NCBI GenBank assembly: GCA_023630585.1
Contig: CM042544.1
Span: forward strand, 21,708,756-21,772,755
DNA from: Cranoglanis bouderius
Taxonomy: Eukaryota > Chordata > Actinopteri > Siluriformes > Cranoglanididae
Direction of reading: 5' to 3'
Length of the DNA: 64,000 bases
Shown here: positions 45,301 through 50,125 of the stretch, piece after piece
Numbering within the stretch: position 1 is the first letter of the stretch
How the letters are laid out: the number at the start of each line of letters is the position of its first letter
Translations under genes and position numbers: made by a program
Notes under the pieces: generated by a model
Seen by the model: only the letters and a program-made list of their open reading frames with translations
Told to the model about the DNA's origin: nothing
Databases searched by the model: none

Positions 45301-46719
45301 TGTAGCCTCCGATTCCTGTTCTTAGCTTGGCTGAGAGAAGCACAGCTCAATGTGGTCTTCTGCTTTTGCACCCCATTTGCCTCAGAGTTTGACAGAATGC
45401 TGTGCATTTTGGTTATTTGAGTTACTGTAACCTTCCTGTCAGCTGAAATCATTCTGGCCTCTGACCTTTCTCATCAACAAGGTGATTCCACCTGCAGAAC
45501 TGCTGCTCACTGTATGCTTTTTTTCTGTATCATTCTGTGTAAACTCTACAGACGGTTGTGTGTGAATATCAGAAGAGATCAGCAGTTTCAAAATACTCAA
45601 ATCAGCCCGTCTGGATTCCAACAACCATGCCACAGTCAAAGTCAACGAGATCACAATTTTCCCCATTCTGATATTTGATATGAGCATTAACTGAAGCTCT
45701 TAACCTTCCATCCATCCATTTTCTGTACCGCTTATCCTACACAGGGTCACGGGGAGCCTGTGTAGGATAAGCCTGTGTAGGATAAGCTCCCTGGGATAGC
45801 TCCCTATCCCAGGGAGCTCGGGGCACAAGGCAGGGGACACCCTGGATGGGGAGCCAGCCCATCGCAGGGCACAACTGAACACACTCACACATCCATTGTC
45901 ACACTACGGACAATTTGGAAACGCCAATCAGCCTACAACGCATGTCTTTGGACTGGGGGAGGAAACCGGAGTACCCAGAGGAAACCCCCAAAGCATGAGG
46001 AGAACATGCAAACTCCACACACGCAGGGCAGAGGTGGGAATTGAACCCCTAACCCTGGAGGTGCAAGGGTTAACCACTAAGCCACCGTGGCCCTTGTATG
46101 TCTAGTTATGATTATTAAAAAAATAAATAAATAAAAATAAATAAATAAATACAACATACACTCATGCACAGTATGATTAGTCCAAAAGAGCATGATTTGT
46201 AGTTCTTTGGCATCCAAGACAAAGAATTCAACAAACTCAATTTTGGAAAGCAGGAACGAACATCCAAGTTTCAGCCCATGATCTGAATGATGGAGACTGT
46301 GGTTATGATAAAATTATAACCTTCTAAAAACAACACAACCACAGAATGTGTATCACTGAGGCAGTATTTTAACCAAAGAATCTAGGGCTGGGATCTGAAA
46401 TAATACTGTACGGTTCTACATACAATTAAACGATTATTAAAATAAAAAATTAGTTTGAGAACGTGCTATAAAAGTATGTTGAACTCACCACGAGTGTGGG
46501 CACACCGGCCACCACGGCGTAGAGCAGCGCGGGCGGGATGGCGCTCGCCTCCTCCGGTCCCAGGTACGGCTTCGTGTACGCGTTGTCGTAGCAGAAAAAG
46601 CCCTGCACGTGCACGTTGAACGTGTCCGTGTACTCGAAGTAGTAGGCCAGCATCACCGTCCCCGCCATGATCACCAGCTGAAAATAGAGCATGGTGGTTA
46701 AAGGTTGGCCTGAGAGCAT
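7793..46719 (-). CDS. plppr5: phospholipid phosphatase-related protein type 5, six spliced coding exons
   Basis: Joining the six minus-strand exons (46719-46489, 34209-34077, 27743-27493, 21961-21785, 11203-11084, 7822-7793) gives a 313-residue open frame with every phase matching. Known family role: PLPPR proteins are six-pass membrane proteins of neuronal plasma membrane that promote filopodia and neurite outgrowth; they resemble lipid phosphate phosphatases but are thought to be inactive. Seen here: hydrophobic segments near residues 11-27, 60-90, 119-141, 195-212, 223-237 and 250-270; an NYT glycosylation site at 156 in an extracytoplasmic loop; FPSKEAALS at 189-197 where active enzymes have PSGH, so the catalytic His is replaced; NRVAEYRNHWSD at 238-249, a C3-like motif; and a tail with PRVESPLEK and final EVT. 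Residues such as PPALLY and NHIAFDEVT favour PLPPR5 over PLPPR1. I cannot tell a teleost a copy from a b copy. Introns are 3-12 kb and full of transposons. Confidence 0.93.
8439..9308. mobile_element. putative hAT-like non-autonomous element (CCAGGGGTCT ends)
   Basis: A 10-base perfect terminal inverted repeat, CCAGGGGTCT at 8439-8448 and its complement at 9299-9308, bounds 870 bp. CAGGGGTC-type ends occur in hAT elements. A clean 8-bp target duplication was not found and no transposase is visible, so the class is tentative. Located in plppr5 intron 5. Confidence 0.45.
9309..10690. other. plppr5 intron 5 sequence, otherwise featureless
   Basis: Apart from the CA tract and three tandem GGGAGCT units near 10040-10060, I see no exon or element here. 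Confidence 0.5.
9888..9921. repeat. (CA)n microsatellite
   Basis: About 17 uninterrupted CA units in plppr5 intron 5. Confidence 0.95.
10727..10855 (-). CDS. possible 42-residue ORF in a CpG cluster (plppr5 intron 5)
   Basis: An ATG in a fair context (CAGATGG) opens 42 codons: MAELRAEEEALTPRSLKARL and on to FFDWIAGKRSRFNHLQ, ending TAA. The peptide has an acidic start, a basic amphipathic middle and no obvious membrane span. The surrounding 10690-10935 has about 15 CpGs in an otherwise CpG-poor intron. It could be a small gene, the first exon of a nested transcript, an exon from an old insertion, or chance opening of GC-rich DNA; the same codon register is also open on the plus strand for a similar length, which weakens the case. 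I recognise no homologue. Confidence 0.25.
   Translation of the reverse strand: MAELRAEEEALTPRSLKARLLSFFDWIAGKRSRFNHLQSTRQ
11084..11203 (-). CDS. plppr5: plppr5 coding exon 5
   Basis: Encodes residues 265-304: the end of span six (VVCVVHNFKG) and most of the cytoplasmic tail, with the conserved PRVESPLEK. Acceptor TTTCAG|GTT; donor CAG|GTACAA, weaker than the other donors. If the donor is skipped, the frame runs 22 more codons to a TGA at 11015-11017, giving an alternative tail rich in Leu and His. Alternative C-termini are known in this family, so the read-through form is possible but unproven. Confidence 0.9.
11204..12928. other. plppr5 intron 4, exon-proximal part without recognised elements
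   Basis: AT-rich intron DNA. I see no convincing ORF, transposon end or RNA gene in this stretch. Confidence 0.5.
12929..13436. mobile_element. hAT-type MITE with 8-bp target duplication
   Basis: The left end reads TAGAGGTCGACCGATTGATC and the right end carries the inverse, ATCGGTCGAC. Exact 8-bp direct repeats CTGGCTAC flank it (12921-12928 and 13437-13444), the hAT hallmark. The last five bases of the right TIR are lost. The arms repeat the ATCGG/CCGAT motif inwards, so the ends can fold. No transposase; about 508 bp. Confidence 0.85.
14119..15024. mobile_element. DNA transposon derivative with ACGG...GGCCATGCATTAT ends
   Basis: The right end, read inwards, is ACGGTGGCCATGCATTAT; the left is ACGG, an extra 11 bases, then GCGGCCATGCATTAT. 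Direct repeats ACTCATAT (14111-14118) and ACTCATAC (15025-15032) match at 7 of 8 bases, suggesting an 8-bp target duplication (hAT- or P-like). The left subterminal region has repeated TTTTCTCGTGATC-like units in tandem. No transposase domain recognised. Confidence 0.6.
15206..16605 (+). mobile_element. Tc1-like transposon with long IR/DR ends
   Basis: Inverted repeats of about 210 bp bound the element, with TA at 15204-15205 and 16606-16607. The left repeat carries two copies of AAAATTATTCAACCCCC (15219-15235 outer, 15390-15406 inner), the IR/DR arrangement known from Sleeping Beauty-type elements. The right inner copy survives (16421-16436) but the right outer copy has lost about 15 bases, so this end should be defective. 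It sits in plppr5 intron 4 in antisense orientation to the gene. Confidence 0.9.
15567..16404 (+). pseudogene. Tc1-like transposase, frameshifted
   Basis: Three frames are needed: the DNA-binding part at 15567-15812 (RKLSTATTRFLRRQVVKNPR), then SDETKLELFSTMDQWYVWRK near 15848-15910, then the catalytic part at 15928-16404 (VKHGGGSVMLWGCFA, QQDNDPKHTS, SPDLNPIENLWW) to a TAA. The N-terminal helix-turn-helix is largely missing. Between the second Asp and the Glu there are 33 residues where 34 are usual, because the segment reads LQGHQSPD, one residue short. The gene is dead. Confidence 0.9.
16612..18148 (-). mobile_element. second Tc1-like transposon, opposite orientation
   Basis: The left end (TATAGTCATGTGAAAAAATA) and the right end (complement of TACAGTCATGTGAAAAAATA) form long inverted repeats with shared inner text such as TTGTTGGCTTTTTTGACAT. 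It starts only six bases after the end of the previous element. About 1.5 kb; its transposase lies on the minus strand. Confidence 0.88.
16833..17857 (-). pseudogene. Tc1-like transposase, degenerate
   Basis: Minus-strand pieces in order: an N-terminal segment at 17857-17630 (MPRAKEFYKTFRKKVVDGYE), a middle segment at 17369-17151 with VKHGGGNVMVGVCFAA, and a C-terminal segment at 17048-16833 with PDLNTTEMLW and KRLQEVTSAKGG. The catalytic Glu survives in TTEMLW; the QQDND block is not readable. Several frame breaks. Confidence 0.85.
18164..18219. repeat. (TG)n microsatellite
   Basis: About 28 TG units directly after the right end of the Tc1-like element, preceded by a short TA run. Confidence 0.95.
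18482..18812 (+). mobile_element. tRNA-headed SINE with L2-like tail
   Basis: The head has pol III promoter-like boxes, TGGCTTAGTGGTTAGCATG and GGGTTTGATTCCCGCC. The middle is the common fish text TTTCCTCCAGGTACTCCAGT, and the tail reads GTAGGATAAGCGGTACAGAA, resembling L2-clade LINE 3' ends. Full-length, plus orientation, in plppr5 intron 4. Confidence 0.8.
19888..19948. repeat. (GA)n/(GACA)n compound microsatellite
   Basis: GA units flank about eight GACA units. Confidence 0.95.
20268..20430 (-). repeat. SINE-derived fragment
   Basis: Plus-strand text with CATGTTTTTGGACATTGGGA, then GAGGAAACCCATGCAAACA and a closing CCTGGAGCTGTGACATGGCA is an eroded reverse copy of the fish SINE body and head. 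Confidence 0.5.
20900..21569 (+). mobile_element. internally deleted Tc1-like element (AACTCAGCA ends)
   Basis: Ends AACTCAGCAATAAAAGAAAC and the complement of AACTCAGCAAAAAAAAATAA, each next to TA (20898-20899 and 21570-21571). A plus-strand ORF at 21158-21394 keeps the DNA-binding half (CEHAIGLLQEGMRTADVARA and RRLRQCYRETGRTTDRPCSG), a helix-turn-helix followed by the GRP-like linker. The catalytic half is gone. Confidence 0.85.
21785..21961 (-). CDS. plppr5: plppr5 coding exon 4
   Basis: Encodes residues 206-264, exactly 59 codons, phase 0 at both ends. It contains MYITCSVKAKGTRLAKP, a membrane span (MSLGLMCLAFLTG) and NRVAEYRNHWSDVIAGF, the counterpart of the C3 motif of lipid phosphatases with Asn replacing Ser. 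Acceptor TTTCAG|ATG, donor CTG|GTAAGG. Confidence 0.94.
23219..24083. mobile_element. fold-back Tc1-family element, copy B
   Basis: Both ends carry the DD36E-family TIR (CGCTCACTGGCCACTTTAAC left; AAAGTGGCCGATGAGTGTA right). The right arm is nearly full length; the left arm has lost its middle. The two arms meet at TCTTAT|CTTCAACTGTCC near 23535, the same junction as copy D. No catalytic domain. Confidence 0.8.
23313..23420. mobile_element. 108-bp MITE nested in the fold-back element
   Basis: Perfect 16-base TIRs (CAGTGCCCTCCACTAA and complement) with TA on each side (23311-23312, 23421-23422). It resembles the joined tips of a Tc1 family with ends of this type and interrupts the left arm of copy B. 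Confidence 0.88.
24581..24652. repeat. (ATT)n microsatellite
   Basis: About 20 ATT units with minor interruptions; gives spurious poly-Ile or poly-Asn ORFs. Confidence 0.95.
25047..25078. repeat. (TG)n microsatellite
   Basis: About 16 TG units just after the Tc1 right end at 25032. Confidence 0.95.
25567..25880 (-). mobile_element. tRNA-headed SINE, reverse orientation
   Basis: Same family as 18482. It starts with CATCCATCCATCCATCCATC, the reverse of the 3' terminal repeat, and ends with GGCGGGATTCGAACCCCCAG, the complement of the B box. The A-box side (GTGCTAAC) is partly eroded. In plppr5 intron 3. Confidence 0.78.
27275..27308. repeat. (TG)n microsatellite
   Basis: About 17 TG units, 185 bases beyond the plppr5 exon 3 donor in intron 3. 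Confidence 0.95.
27493..27743 (-). CDS. plppr5: plppr5 coding exon 3
   Basis: Encodes the rest of codon 122 and residues 123-205. It holds span three (VYMFGLFTTDIFVNAGQVV), the extracytoplasmic loop with CKPNYT, and the degenerate phosphatase motif FPSKEAALS. In active lipid phosphate phosphatases the equivalent is PSGH; here Lys stands where Gly would be and Glu where the catalytic His would be, as in other PLPPR proteins. Acceptor CTGCAG|GTG, donor GCT|GTGAGT. Confidence 0.94.
27838..28256 (+). mobile_element. 5' half of a Tc1-like element
   Basis: Begins with CAGGCCTGATTACTGCAAAC, typical of a Tc1 leader, and continues into an ORF from 27970 (VIEIHQSGKGYKAISKALRL), the first helix-turn-helix of the transposase, and KEPRTTSKDLQAS from the second. 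It stops at a fold-back element; no catalytic half follows. Confidence 0.75.
28257..28826. mobile_element. fold-back Tc1-family element, copy C
   Basis: The left arm starts inside the transposase region (GTTTGAGTATTTCAGAAAAT) without a TIR, passes AAGCATCTCAGCATGCACAA and folds back at about 28480 through TTGTGCATTCTGAGATGCTC. The right arm ends with the family TIR, CTATTAAAGTGACCAGTGAG, at 28826. Confidence 0.72.
28905..29110 (-). repeat. SINE-derived fragment
   Basis: CCAGTCCATCACAGGGCACC through GATCAAACCAGGGACCCTGG and CACTACCCACTGTGTCACAG is a reverse, eroded copy of a tRNA-headed fish SINE. Confidence 0.5.
29371..29401. repeat. (TG)n microsatellite, interrupted
   Basis: About 15 TG units with one TA interruption. 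Confidence 0.9.
29430..29757 (+). mobile_element. 3' end of a DNA transposon
   Basis: AAGCATCTCAAGGGAGGAAA, then TTGGTGATGTCCATGGGTTC, ending TGTCACTGTCCAAATATTTA and CTGACTG before TA. I associate this with the 3' end of a fish Tc1/mariner-type element, from memory of similar text; no transposase is visible. Confidence 0.45.
30002..30500 (+). repeat. unclassified interspersed repeat, copy 1
   Basis: AGACACTAGAGGCGGAAAGA, CAATTTTGGTCACATCAATC and TTTGGATAAACTGCAT recur in diverged form at 44045 in the same orientation, with continued similarity for at least 300 bases. No TIR, coding text or pol III box was seen. It runs up to a DD36E element at 30533. Confidence 0.5.
30533..31520 (-). mobile_element. 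Tc1-like element with DD36E transposase remnant
   Basis: Ends ATATACTCACC and the complement of ATACACTCACCGAGCACATT, with TA borders. About 1 kb against an expected 1.2 kb or so. The minus strand reads from the helix-turn-helix side (31400) to the catalytic domain (31023-30619). The left side has lost the last codons of the transposase. Confidence 0.8.
30619..31023 (-). pseudogene. Tc1-like (DD36E) transposase catalytic domain
   Basis: An open 134-residue frame holds VQAGGGDVMVWGMFSWHILG, FQHDNAPCHKAK and SPKLNPVEHIWD. Counting from the Asp of QHDNAPCH to the Glu of PVEHIW gives 36 residues between them. The first Asp lies in a broken part upstream and the C-terminus is cut. DD36E spacing is described for a distinct Tc1/mariner branch (Incomer); assignment to it is inference. 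Confidence 0.8.
31521..34020. other. plppr5 intron 2, exon 2-side part
   Basis: AT-rich intron without recognised transposon ends. It contains a short duplication (AACAGTAT then GTCCTTTTA, near 32740-32775) and ends in a 22-base A run at 34023-34044 close to the exon 2 donor. Confidence 0.5.
34077..34209 (-). CDS. plppr5: plppr5 coding exon 2
   Basis: Encodes residues 78-121 plus one base of codon 122. It completes membrane span two (ITVTEAVLFLMQ) and carries the conserved loop KTIATGDCCYLNPLVRRTC, a signature of the PLPPR family. The acceptor is TCAG|ATA and the donor is G|GTATGT. The 133-nt length shifts the phase to 1, which exon 3 restores exactly. A long A-tract on the plus strand lies about 30 bases beyond the donor, inside intron 2. 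Confidence 0.93.
35150..35460 (-). repeat. SINE-derived fragment
   Basis: AACAGCTTTATCCTGGTCAG through GCACCTAGGGGCAGTTTAGA to TTTGAGGCGGCAACGCTACC is a reverse, eroded tRNA-headed SINE. Confidence 0.55.
35611..35958 (+). pseudogene. broken coding remnant of an unrecognised helical protein (plppr5 intron 1)
   Basis: One plus-strand frame reads protein-like text: DLTAAALVLSSIHSRVIYEI, then LKFEQLTSNEL, an in-frame TAA at 35800-35802, then SQKLFLQSHESYTEIYMDIN, EFRRSNQQTAKHLETASQLF and a TAA at 35956. Composition (Leu, Gln, Glu, Ser; helical, no Pro/Gly clusters) is typical of a folded coiled-coil protein. No splice signals divide it, so a processed pseudogene or a transposon-carried fragment is likely. 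I cannot name the parent. Confidence 0.3.
37095..37117. repeat. (GAAAAT)n short tandem repeat
   Basis: Nearly four perfect GAAAAT units in plppr5 intron 1. Confidence 0.85.
37802..38160 (+). mobile_element. mariner-like element remnant
   Basis: The left tip is CAGGGTGTCCAAAAATTATC. Plus-strand text further in reads KFVKDFVYSTDIDELKARLT and AAIENIYMDMLQRTW, the C-terminus of a mariner/IS630-type transposase, preceded by a damaged counterpart of the PDLTPCDFFLWG block. No right end found. Confidence 0.65.
38938..39160 (-). mobile_element. end fragment of a Tc1-like element
   Basis: TTGCTATACACTGAACACAT through CAGAATTTCAGCTTTGATTT and ACATCTAGATGTGTTCAACA is the inverse of the right end of the element at 42938-43720, so the two are relatives. 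Confidence 0.6.
39523..39911 (-). mobile_element. 389-bp Tc1/mariner-type element with 27-base TIRs
   Basis: Perfect TIRs starting CAGGGTGTCCCAAAAGTCTC at both ends with TA at 39521-39522 and 39912-39913. The minus strand keeps a DNA-binding fragment (ALDFNRKHGRHITHCCRLVN, then KFKRTGSVADQPRSGRPQTS), a homeodomain-like helix-turn-helix with GRP linker. No catalytic part. Confidence 0.85.
39915..42240. other. plppr5 intron 1 stretch without recognised elements
   Basis: AT-rich. A 71-codon plus-strand ORF near 39984-40199 (INTCRRLTEAALSVLAKDTA) may be repeat-derived; I could not assign it. An A run lies at 41862-41879. Confidence 0.4.
42244..42910 (-). mobile_element. DD36E-family Tc1-like element, deleted copy
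   Basis: The left end, TACACTCACTATTATTAGGA, is the family TIR. The minus frame reads VQAGGG-like text (AQTGGGGVMVWGMFSWHTLG) and STVADYVHLFMATIYPSSE, then jumps past the catalytic Asp-Glu segment, which is deleted and replaced by a short duplication (TTTTTCAGGTGCA-type, near 42405-42450). The right TIR and DNA-binding half are missing. Confidence 0.75.
42938..43720 (+). mobile_element. Tc1-like element, truncated transposase
   Basis: AAAGGGGATAAACCAACGTG leads into a plus frame at 42988 (INQREDHRAVYGRKSSHFEA, then KKNPKTTVSDF), the DNA-binding half of another Tc1 group. A stop follows at 43288; the catalytic half is mostly absent. The right end has TCAATACTTTTGCTCACC and the inverse of the 38938 fragment. 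Confidence 0.7.
44045..44640 (+). repeat. unclassified interspersed repeat, copy 2
   Basis: Partner of 30002-30500: AATTTTGGTCACATAAATCA, TTTGGATAAACTGAATC, then TGTGTCATTATGACAAAAAT in the same order and orientation. Nature unknown. Confidence 0.5.
44806..45704. mobile_element. fold-back Tc1-family element, copy D
   Basis: The left arm runs from ACATCAGAATAGGGGAAAAT through GTCTCTAGAGTTTACACAGA and AAACTCCTTGTTGATGATGA to GACAGTTGAAGAGTGGGAAA. It then reverses at GTCTGAT|CTTCAACTGACC (about 45265), and the same blocks return in inverse order. The best preserved palindrome in the window, with arms near 440 bases. Terminal TIRs are missing; a SINE abuts the right side. Confidence 0.8.
45708..46095 (-). 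mobile_element. tRNA-headed SINE, reverse, with internal duplication
   Basis: Begins CCATCCATCCATTTTCTGTA, ends GGTTAACCACTAAGCCACCG (complement of the A-box side). Near 45757-45818 there is a duplicated GCCTGTGTAGGATAA and a 15-base perfect palindrome. Confidence 0.82.
45785..45818. repeat. 15-bp perfect inverted repeat, 4-bp loop
   Basis: AGCTCCCTGGGATAG, spacer CTCC, CTATCCCAGGGAGCT, within the SINE at 45708-46095. Confidence 0.9.
46489..46719 (-). CDS. plppr5: plppr5 coding exon 1
   Basis: Encodes residues 1-77, including the first membrane span (MLYFQLVIMAGTVMLAYYFE) and the start of the second. An in-frame TAA lies directly before the ATG at 46719, so translation cannot begin further upstream in this exon. 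A second in-frame ATG at 46692 has a much stronger Kozak context (ACCACCATG) and would shorten the protein by nine residues; mammalian PLPPR5 also has a Met at this second position, about eleven residues in. I kept the upstream ATG because it preserves a short N-terminal leader of similar length, but either could be used. The exon ends GTG|GTGAGT, phase 0. Confidence 0.93.
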
Positions 46720-47000
46720 TTACAGGTCCACAAAGCTGAGGCAGAAGAGTGCGGGCGTAGTCATTCCTACTCCTGCTCCTCCTCTCTCTGATCTCGGCTC
46801 GGTGTTTGCCCGTGTCCACACATCAGGCTGGAGTGCGGGTGTGAGCGCAGAGCCATTGCACTCCGCGGATTCGAGCACGCGTTCTGTGCCAGGCTGTGAG
46901 CTTCGCTCGCGCTGAGCGGAGGATGACGACGGAGAGTGACGTGAGTGCGGCGCCGCGCGTGTGCCTCACGCATTCAGCAACCTGTAAACGCGAGCTGTTC
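46720..47000 (-). promoter_or_regulatory. CpG-rich promoter and 5' UTR block of plppr5
   Basis: From about 46500 to 47000 the DNA is much richer in CG and CpG than its surroundings, and it covers exon 1 and its upstream side. No TATA box is evident near a sensible start, which fits a CpG-island promoter. TGACGTGA at 46937-46944 resembles a CRE/ATF site. The transcription start cannot be set from sequence alone. Several short ORFs on both strands here are by-products of high GC. Confidence 0.6.
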
Positions 47001-47619
47001 GCTCTCGTGATCCAACATCACACGTCTGCTTCTTGTCCCTACAGATTTCAGTGACACACCACTAAACCAGCGGTATCCAGCTGCGCTCTTAGAGGGATCA
47101 AGTGTTCTGGCATACTTATTAAATCTTGTGCACAGCGGACTGACTGATGTGCTGGAGCATGGGTTCTCAACCCTGGCCCTGGAGAACCCTTCTGTCCTGC
47201 ACATTTGAATGTTGTCCCTGCTTTAAAACATCCGCTTAAACTCAGCATGGGCTGTTTAGTTTAATATTGAGAGCAGGAAAACCACTAAAATATGCAGGAC
47301 ATATGGCACTCCTCGACCAGGGTTGGGAAACTGTGCATTAAAGGATTGAGAACACCAAACTGTGTAAAAGTCCAGACACTAACACTAAACCATTAGGCAT
47401 GGGGGATCCAGAACCATGAGAACCAGGACTTGGAACTGGGATGCTCAGCACTACATAATATCAAACCTGTACTTAGTTAAACCCAAATGGGCTTTATCTG
47501 ATAGACTTCTTTGGGCACATTGAGGACTTGAGCTTGCGATCATTTGGGTACGTGTCTGAGGAAGCAATGTGACTGGGTCTAATGATGCAGCGTGATTGAA
47601 AATGATTGCATTGTTCTTT
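46975..47619. other. upstream flank of plppr5 beyond the CpG block
   Basis: GC content falls back towards the regional level; no gene or element ends recognised. Confidence 0.45.
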
Positions 47620-47760
47620 AGATCCATTCATTCATTTTCAGTATCCGCTTTATCCCGGTCAGGTTGCAGTGGATCCGGAGCCTATCCTGGGAACACTGGG
47701 TGGGAGGCCGTGACAACCCTGGATCAGACGTCGGTCTATTGCACCATGGGGCACCATATA
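47620..47760 (-). repeat. SINE/L2-tail fragment
   Basis: TTCATTTTCAGTATCCGCTT, ATCCCGGTCAGG, GGATCCGGAGCCTATCCTGG and CACCATGGGGCACC are an eroded reverse SINE tail and body. Confidence 0.6.
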
Positions 47761-49837
47761 CTTTGAGTAAATTCTGTAGGTATAGTGACAGTTATGGAGT
47801 TGTCTTAGTGAGTATTTCAACAAAAGTAAGTTAACCCCTTGAACTTCTGGTTTATTCATTAATCATAAAACATATTACTCAGTAATGGCAATGAGCTATT
47901 CAGTAACGACAGTAATACTAATGAGAAATGTATGTGCATGTAGTTACAAGAGTGAATGTCTGAGGTCTGTATCCAGCTGGGTCCTGTGAGTTAAGGGGTT
48001 AAGTTTGAGTTTAAGTGTGATCTCATTATTTACCAATCCAGGTGACAGAATACACAGCCAAAGATTACAGCAAGTTTGGTGTAGATAGTGTAAAAAGTCT
48101 TTTAAAGGTATCCATGGTAAGGTAAACAACCCATGGTAAAACTAAAATACATCCACAGTTAGCTCCAGTACATAGTACAGTTAGCTAAAGGGGTGGAAAG
48201 TAAGTAACAAACTACATGTATTTTATAGTACTTGAGACAGGACATGGTTCACTGTAACAGTACTTTCTTGAGTATACACTTCAGCCATCAAATGCTTTAG
48301 TCTGCAGTAGCAATGTCTGAGACAGTGGGGACAGATAATCATCCATGGCACACTTTATCAGGTATCTTCAGTTTTAAATGCTTGAAATAACAGTGTGATA
48401 ATGATCTGCATATTATGCCAACCAAAACCCATGGAGATATTCACATTTCACAGTCCAAGTACATCGAATGCCGTGACGCTAATCACAGCACTAGCATTAA
48501 GGCTAATCAAAACACAAGAAATAGCCTCAGAATCACTGAGGGCCAGAAGAAACATTGCTAATTCCACATCTAATAAGCCAGACATTATTCTTAAAATTAA
48601 CATGAGCTAGCAGGTTAGTTCAGGAAGCTAGCAAGCTATTGACACCCTAACAGCATTTGAGTGAGTTGAGATCACTTCAGCATAGTTTACTTGGCTGCTT
48701 CAAAATATATTGCTCAGTTACTCAGTTCAGTTACTCAGAACATTACTCAATCGTTTGAAATGCATTTCTCAGATATAGAACCTTTTCATATTAGTTGTCT
48801 CAATTGTAGAACTGTAAAAAGTAATTTGTAAAGTAATTACTCAAGTAATTTTTCACCAGTAATTTTTTTAATTTATTTTACTCAGGTCAGTGTGCTTTGT
48901 ACTCATTCCACCACTGGTTAGTTCTATGCCTTTGTATTTTAATAATCTTTGTTTTTAAAATACTGGCCAGGTTTAATTACAGTTTGTAATATAAGAGACA
49001 GACCTGAATGATGTTTGTTGACTGTTGTCTTTTGTGTATACCTATATCCAATATCATAGTATGGCTATGTTTGGGTGTTTATAGGGGCGTTTCTCAGAAT
49101 GATTCATAAAACTAAGTACTGTGTCCCACTCCCAGATGTTCACATTAACCAAGTAGAGATCCATTAATTGAGCAGGCATAATGCATGATGGAGTGATGAT
49201 TTAGTGTAGACCAAGTGTGGAGTTTCACATCTGCTCTGCTCAAAAAGCAAATCATTGTAATTGGGCAGCTGTTATTTATATCACATTGTCTCAGTATGGG
49301 TACAGCAGAGTAGGAATCAGCAACTGCGAAAGTGTTTGTGAAGTAAATGTGAATTCAGAACAATACTGTGAATTAAATATGAATTTAAAATAAAATACAA
49401 AATGAAAACAAGATACTGAACATAATTGACATTTTCCCCATCACATAAAACATTGCTGTTGTTCAAGATTAAAAATTTTCAAGATTTTCAAGTATTTCAT
49501 GATTTGAGACAATTTATCATTTTTACTACTTAGGATCTTGCTTTTGGTGATTTAAAAAAAAAAAACTGTTATTCCCAACATAAATACCTTCCTTTATACT
49601 TTATACTAACAAGTCATGCACATGCAATATGGGTGACAACCAAATGCTAAAGTACAGGAACAATCCTAAATTCCACAATATCATCGTAAACTCCACAGTA
49701 TCAAGAGGGAAAACAATAAACACAGATGAAAGAATAATGCATTTACATTTTCTATCCTCATCAATCAATCCAATGCTTGGATTTGATTTTTGGTTCCTCT
49801 GGCACTAGAGCCAGGGTTTGGTTCCTCTGGCACACAA
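47761..49837. other. intergenic stretch without recognised features
   Basis: AT-rich; an A run at 49553-49564. Nothing gene-like found. Confidence 0.5.
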
Positions 49838-49943
49838 TATTGATTCATTAATTCATTAATTCATCTTCAATTCCCAGACTGTGTCATGGTGGATCCAGAG
49901 TCTATCCCAATAACACTGGGCACAAGGCGGGAATGCACGTACA

Positions 49944-49978
<35 letters not shown>

Positions 49979-50125
49979 CTAAGGACAACTAAGCGTAGAC
50001 AATCTATCTAGAGTACCAGCATGTTTTTGGGAGGTGGAAAGAAAATGGAGAACTGGGAGGAAACTCACATGGGCAGAGGGAGAACATGTGAAACTCCACA
50101 TACACAAGTGCTCAGGAACAAACTA
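49838..50125 (-). repeat. SINE-derived fragment with (CA)n tract
   Basis: ATTCATTAATTCATCTTCAA, GGTGGATCCAGAGTCTATCC and GGGCACAAGGCGGG, then a CA microsatellite at 49947-49977, then GCATGTTTTTGGGAGGTGGA and GAACATGTGAAACTCCACA. Confidence 0.6.

Noticed and set aside
46691..47248. Several ORFs of 60-80 codons upstream of plppr5
   Set aside because: High-GC promoter DNA opens all frames; no splice logic or protein similarity.
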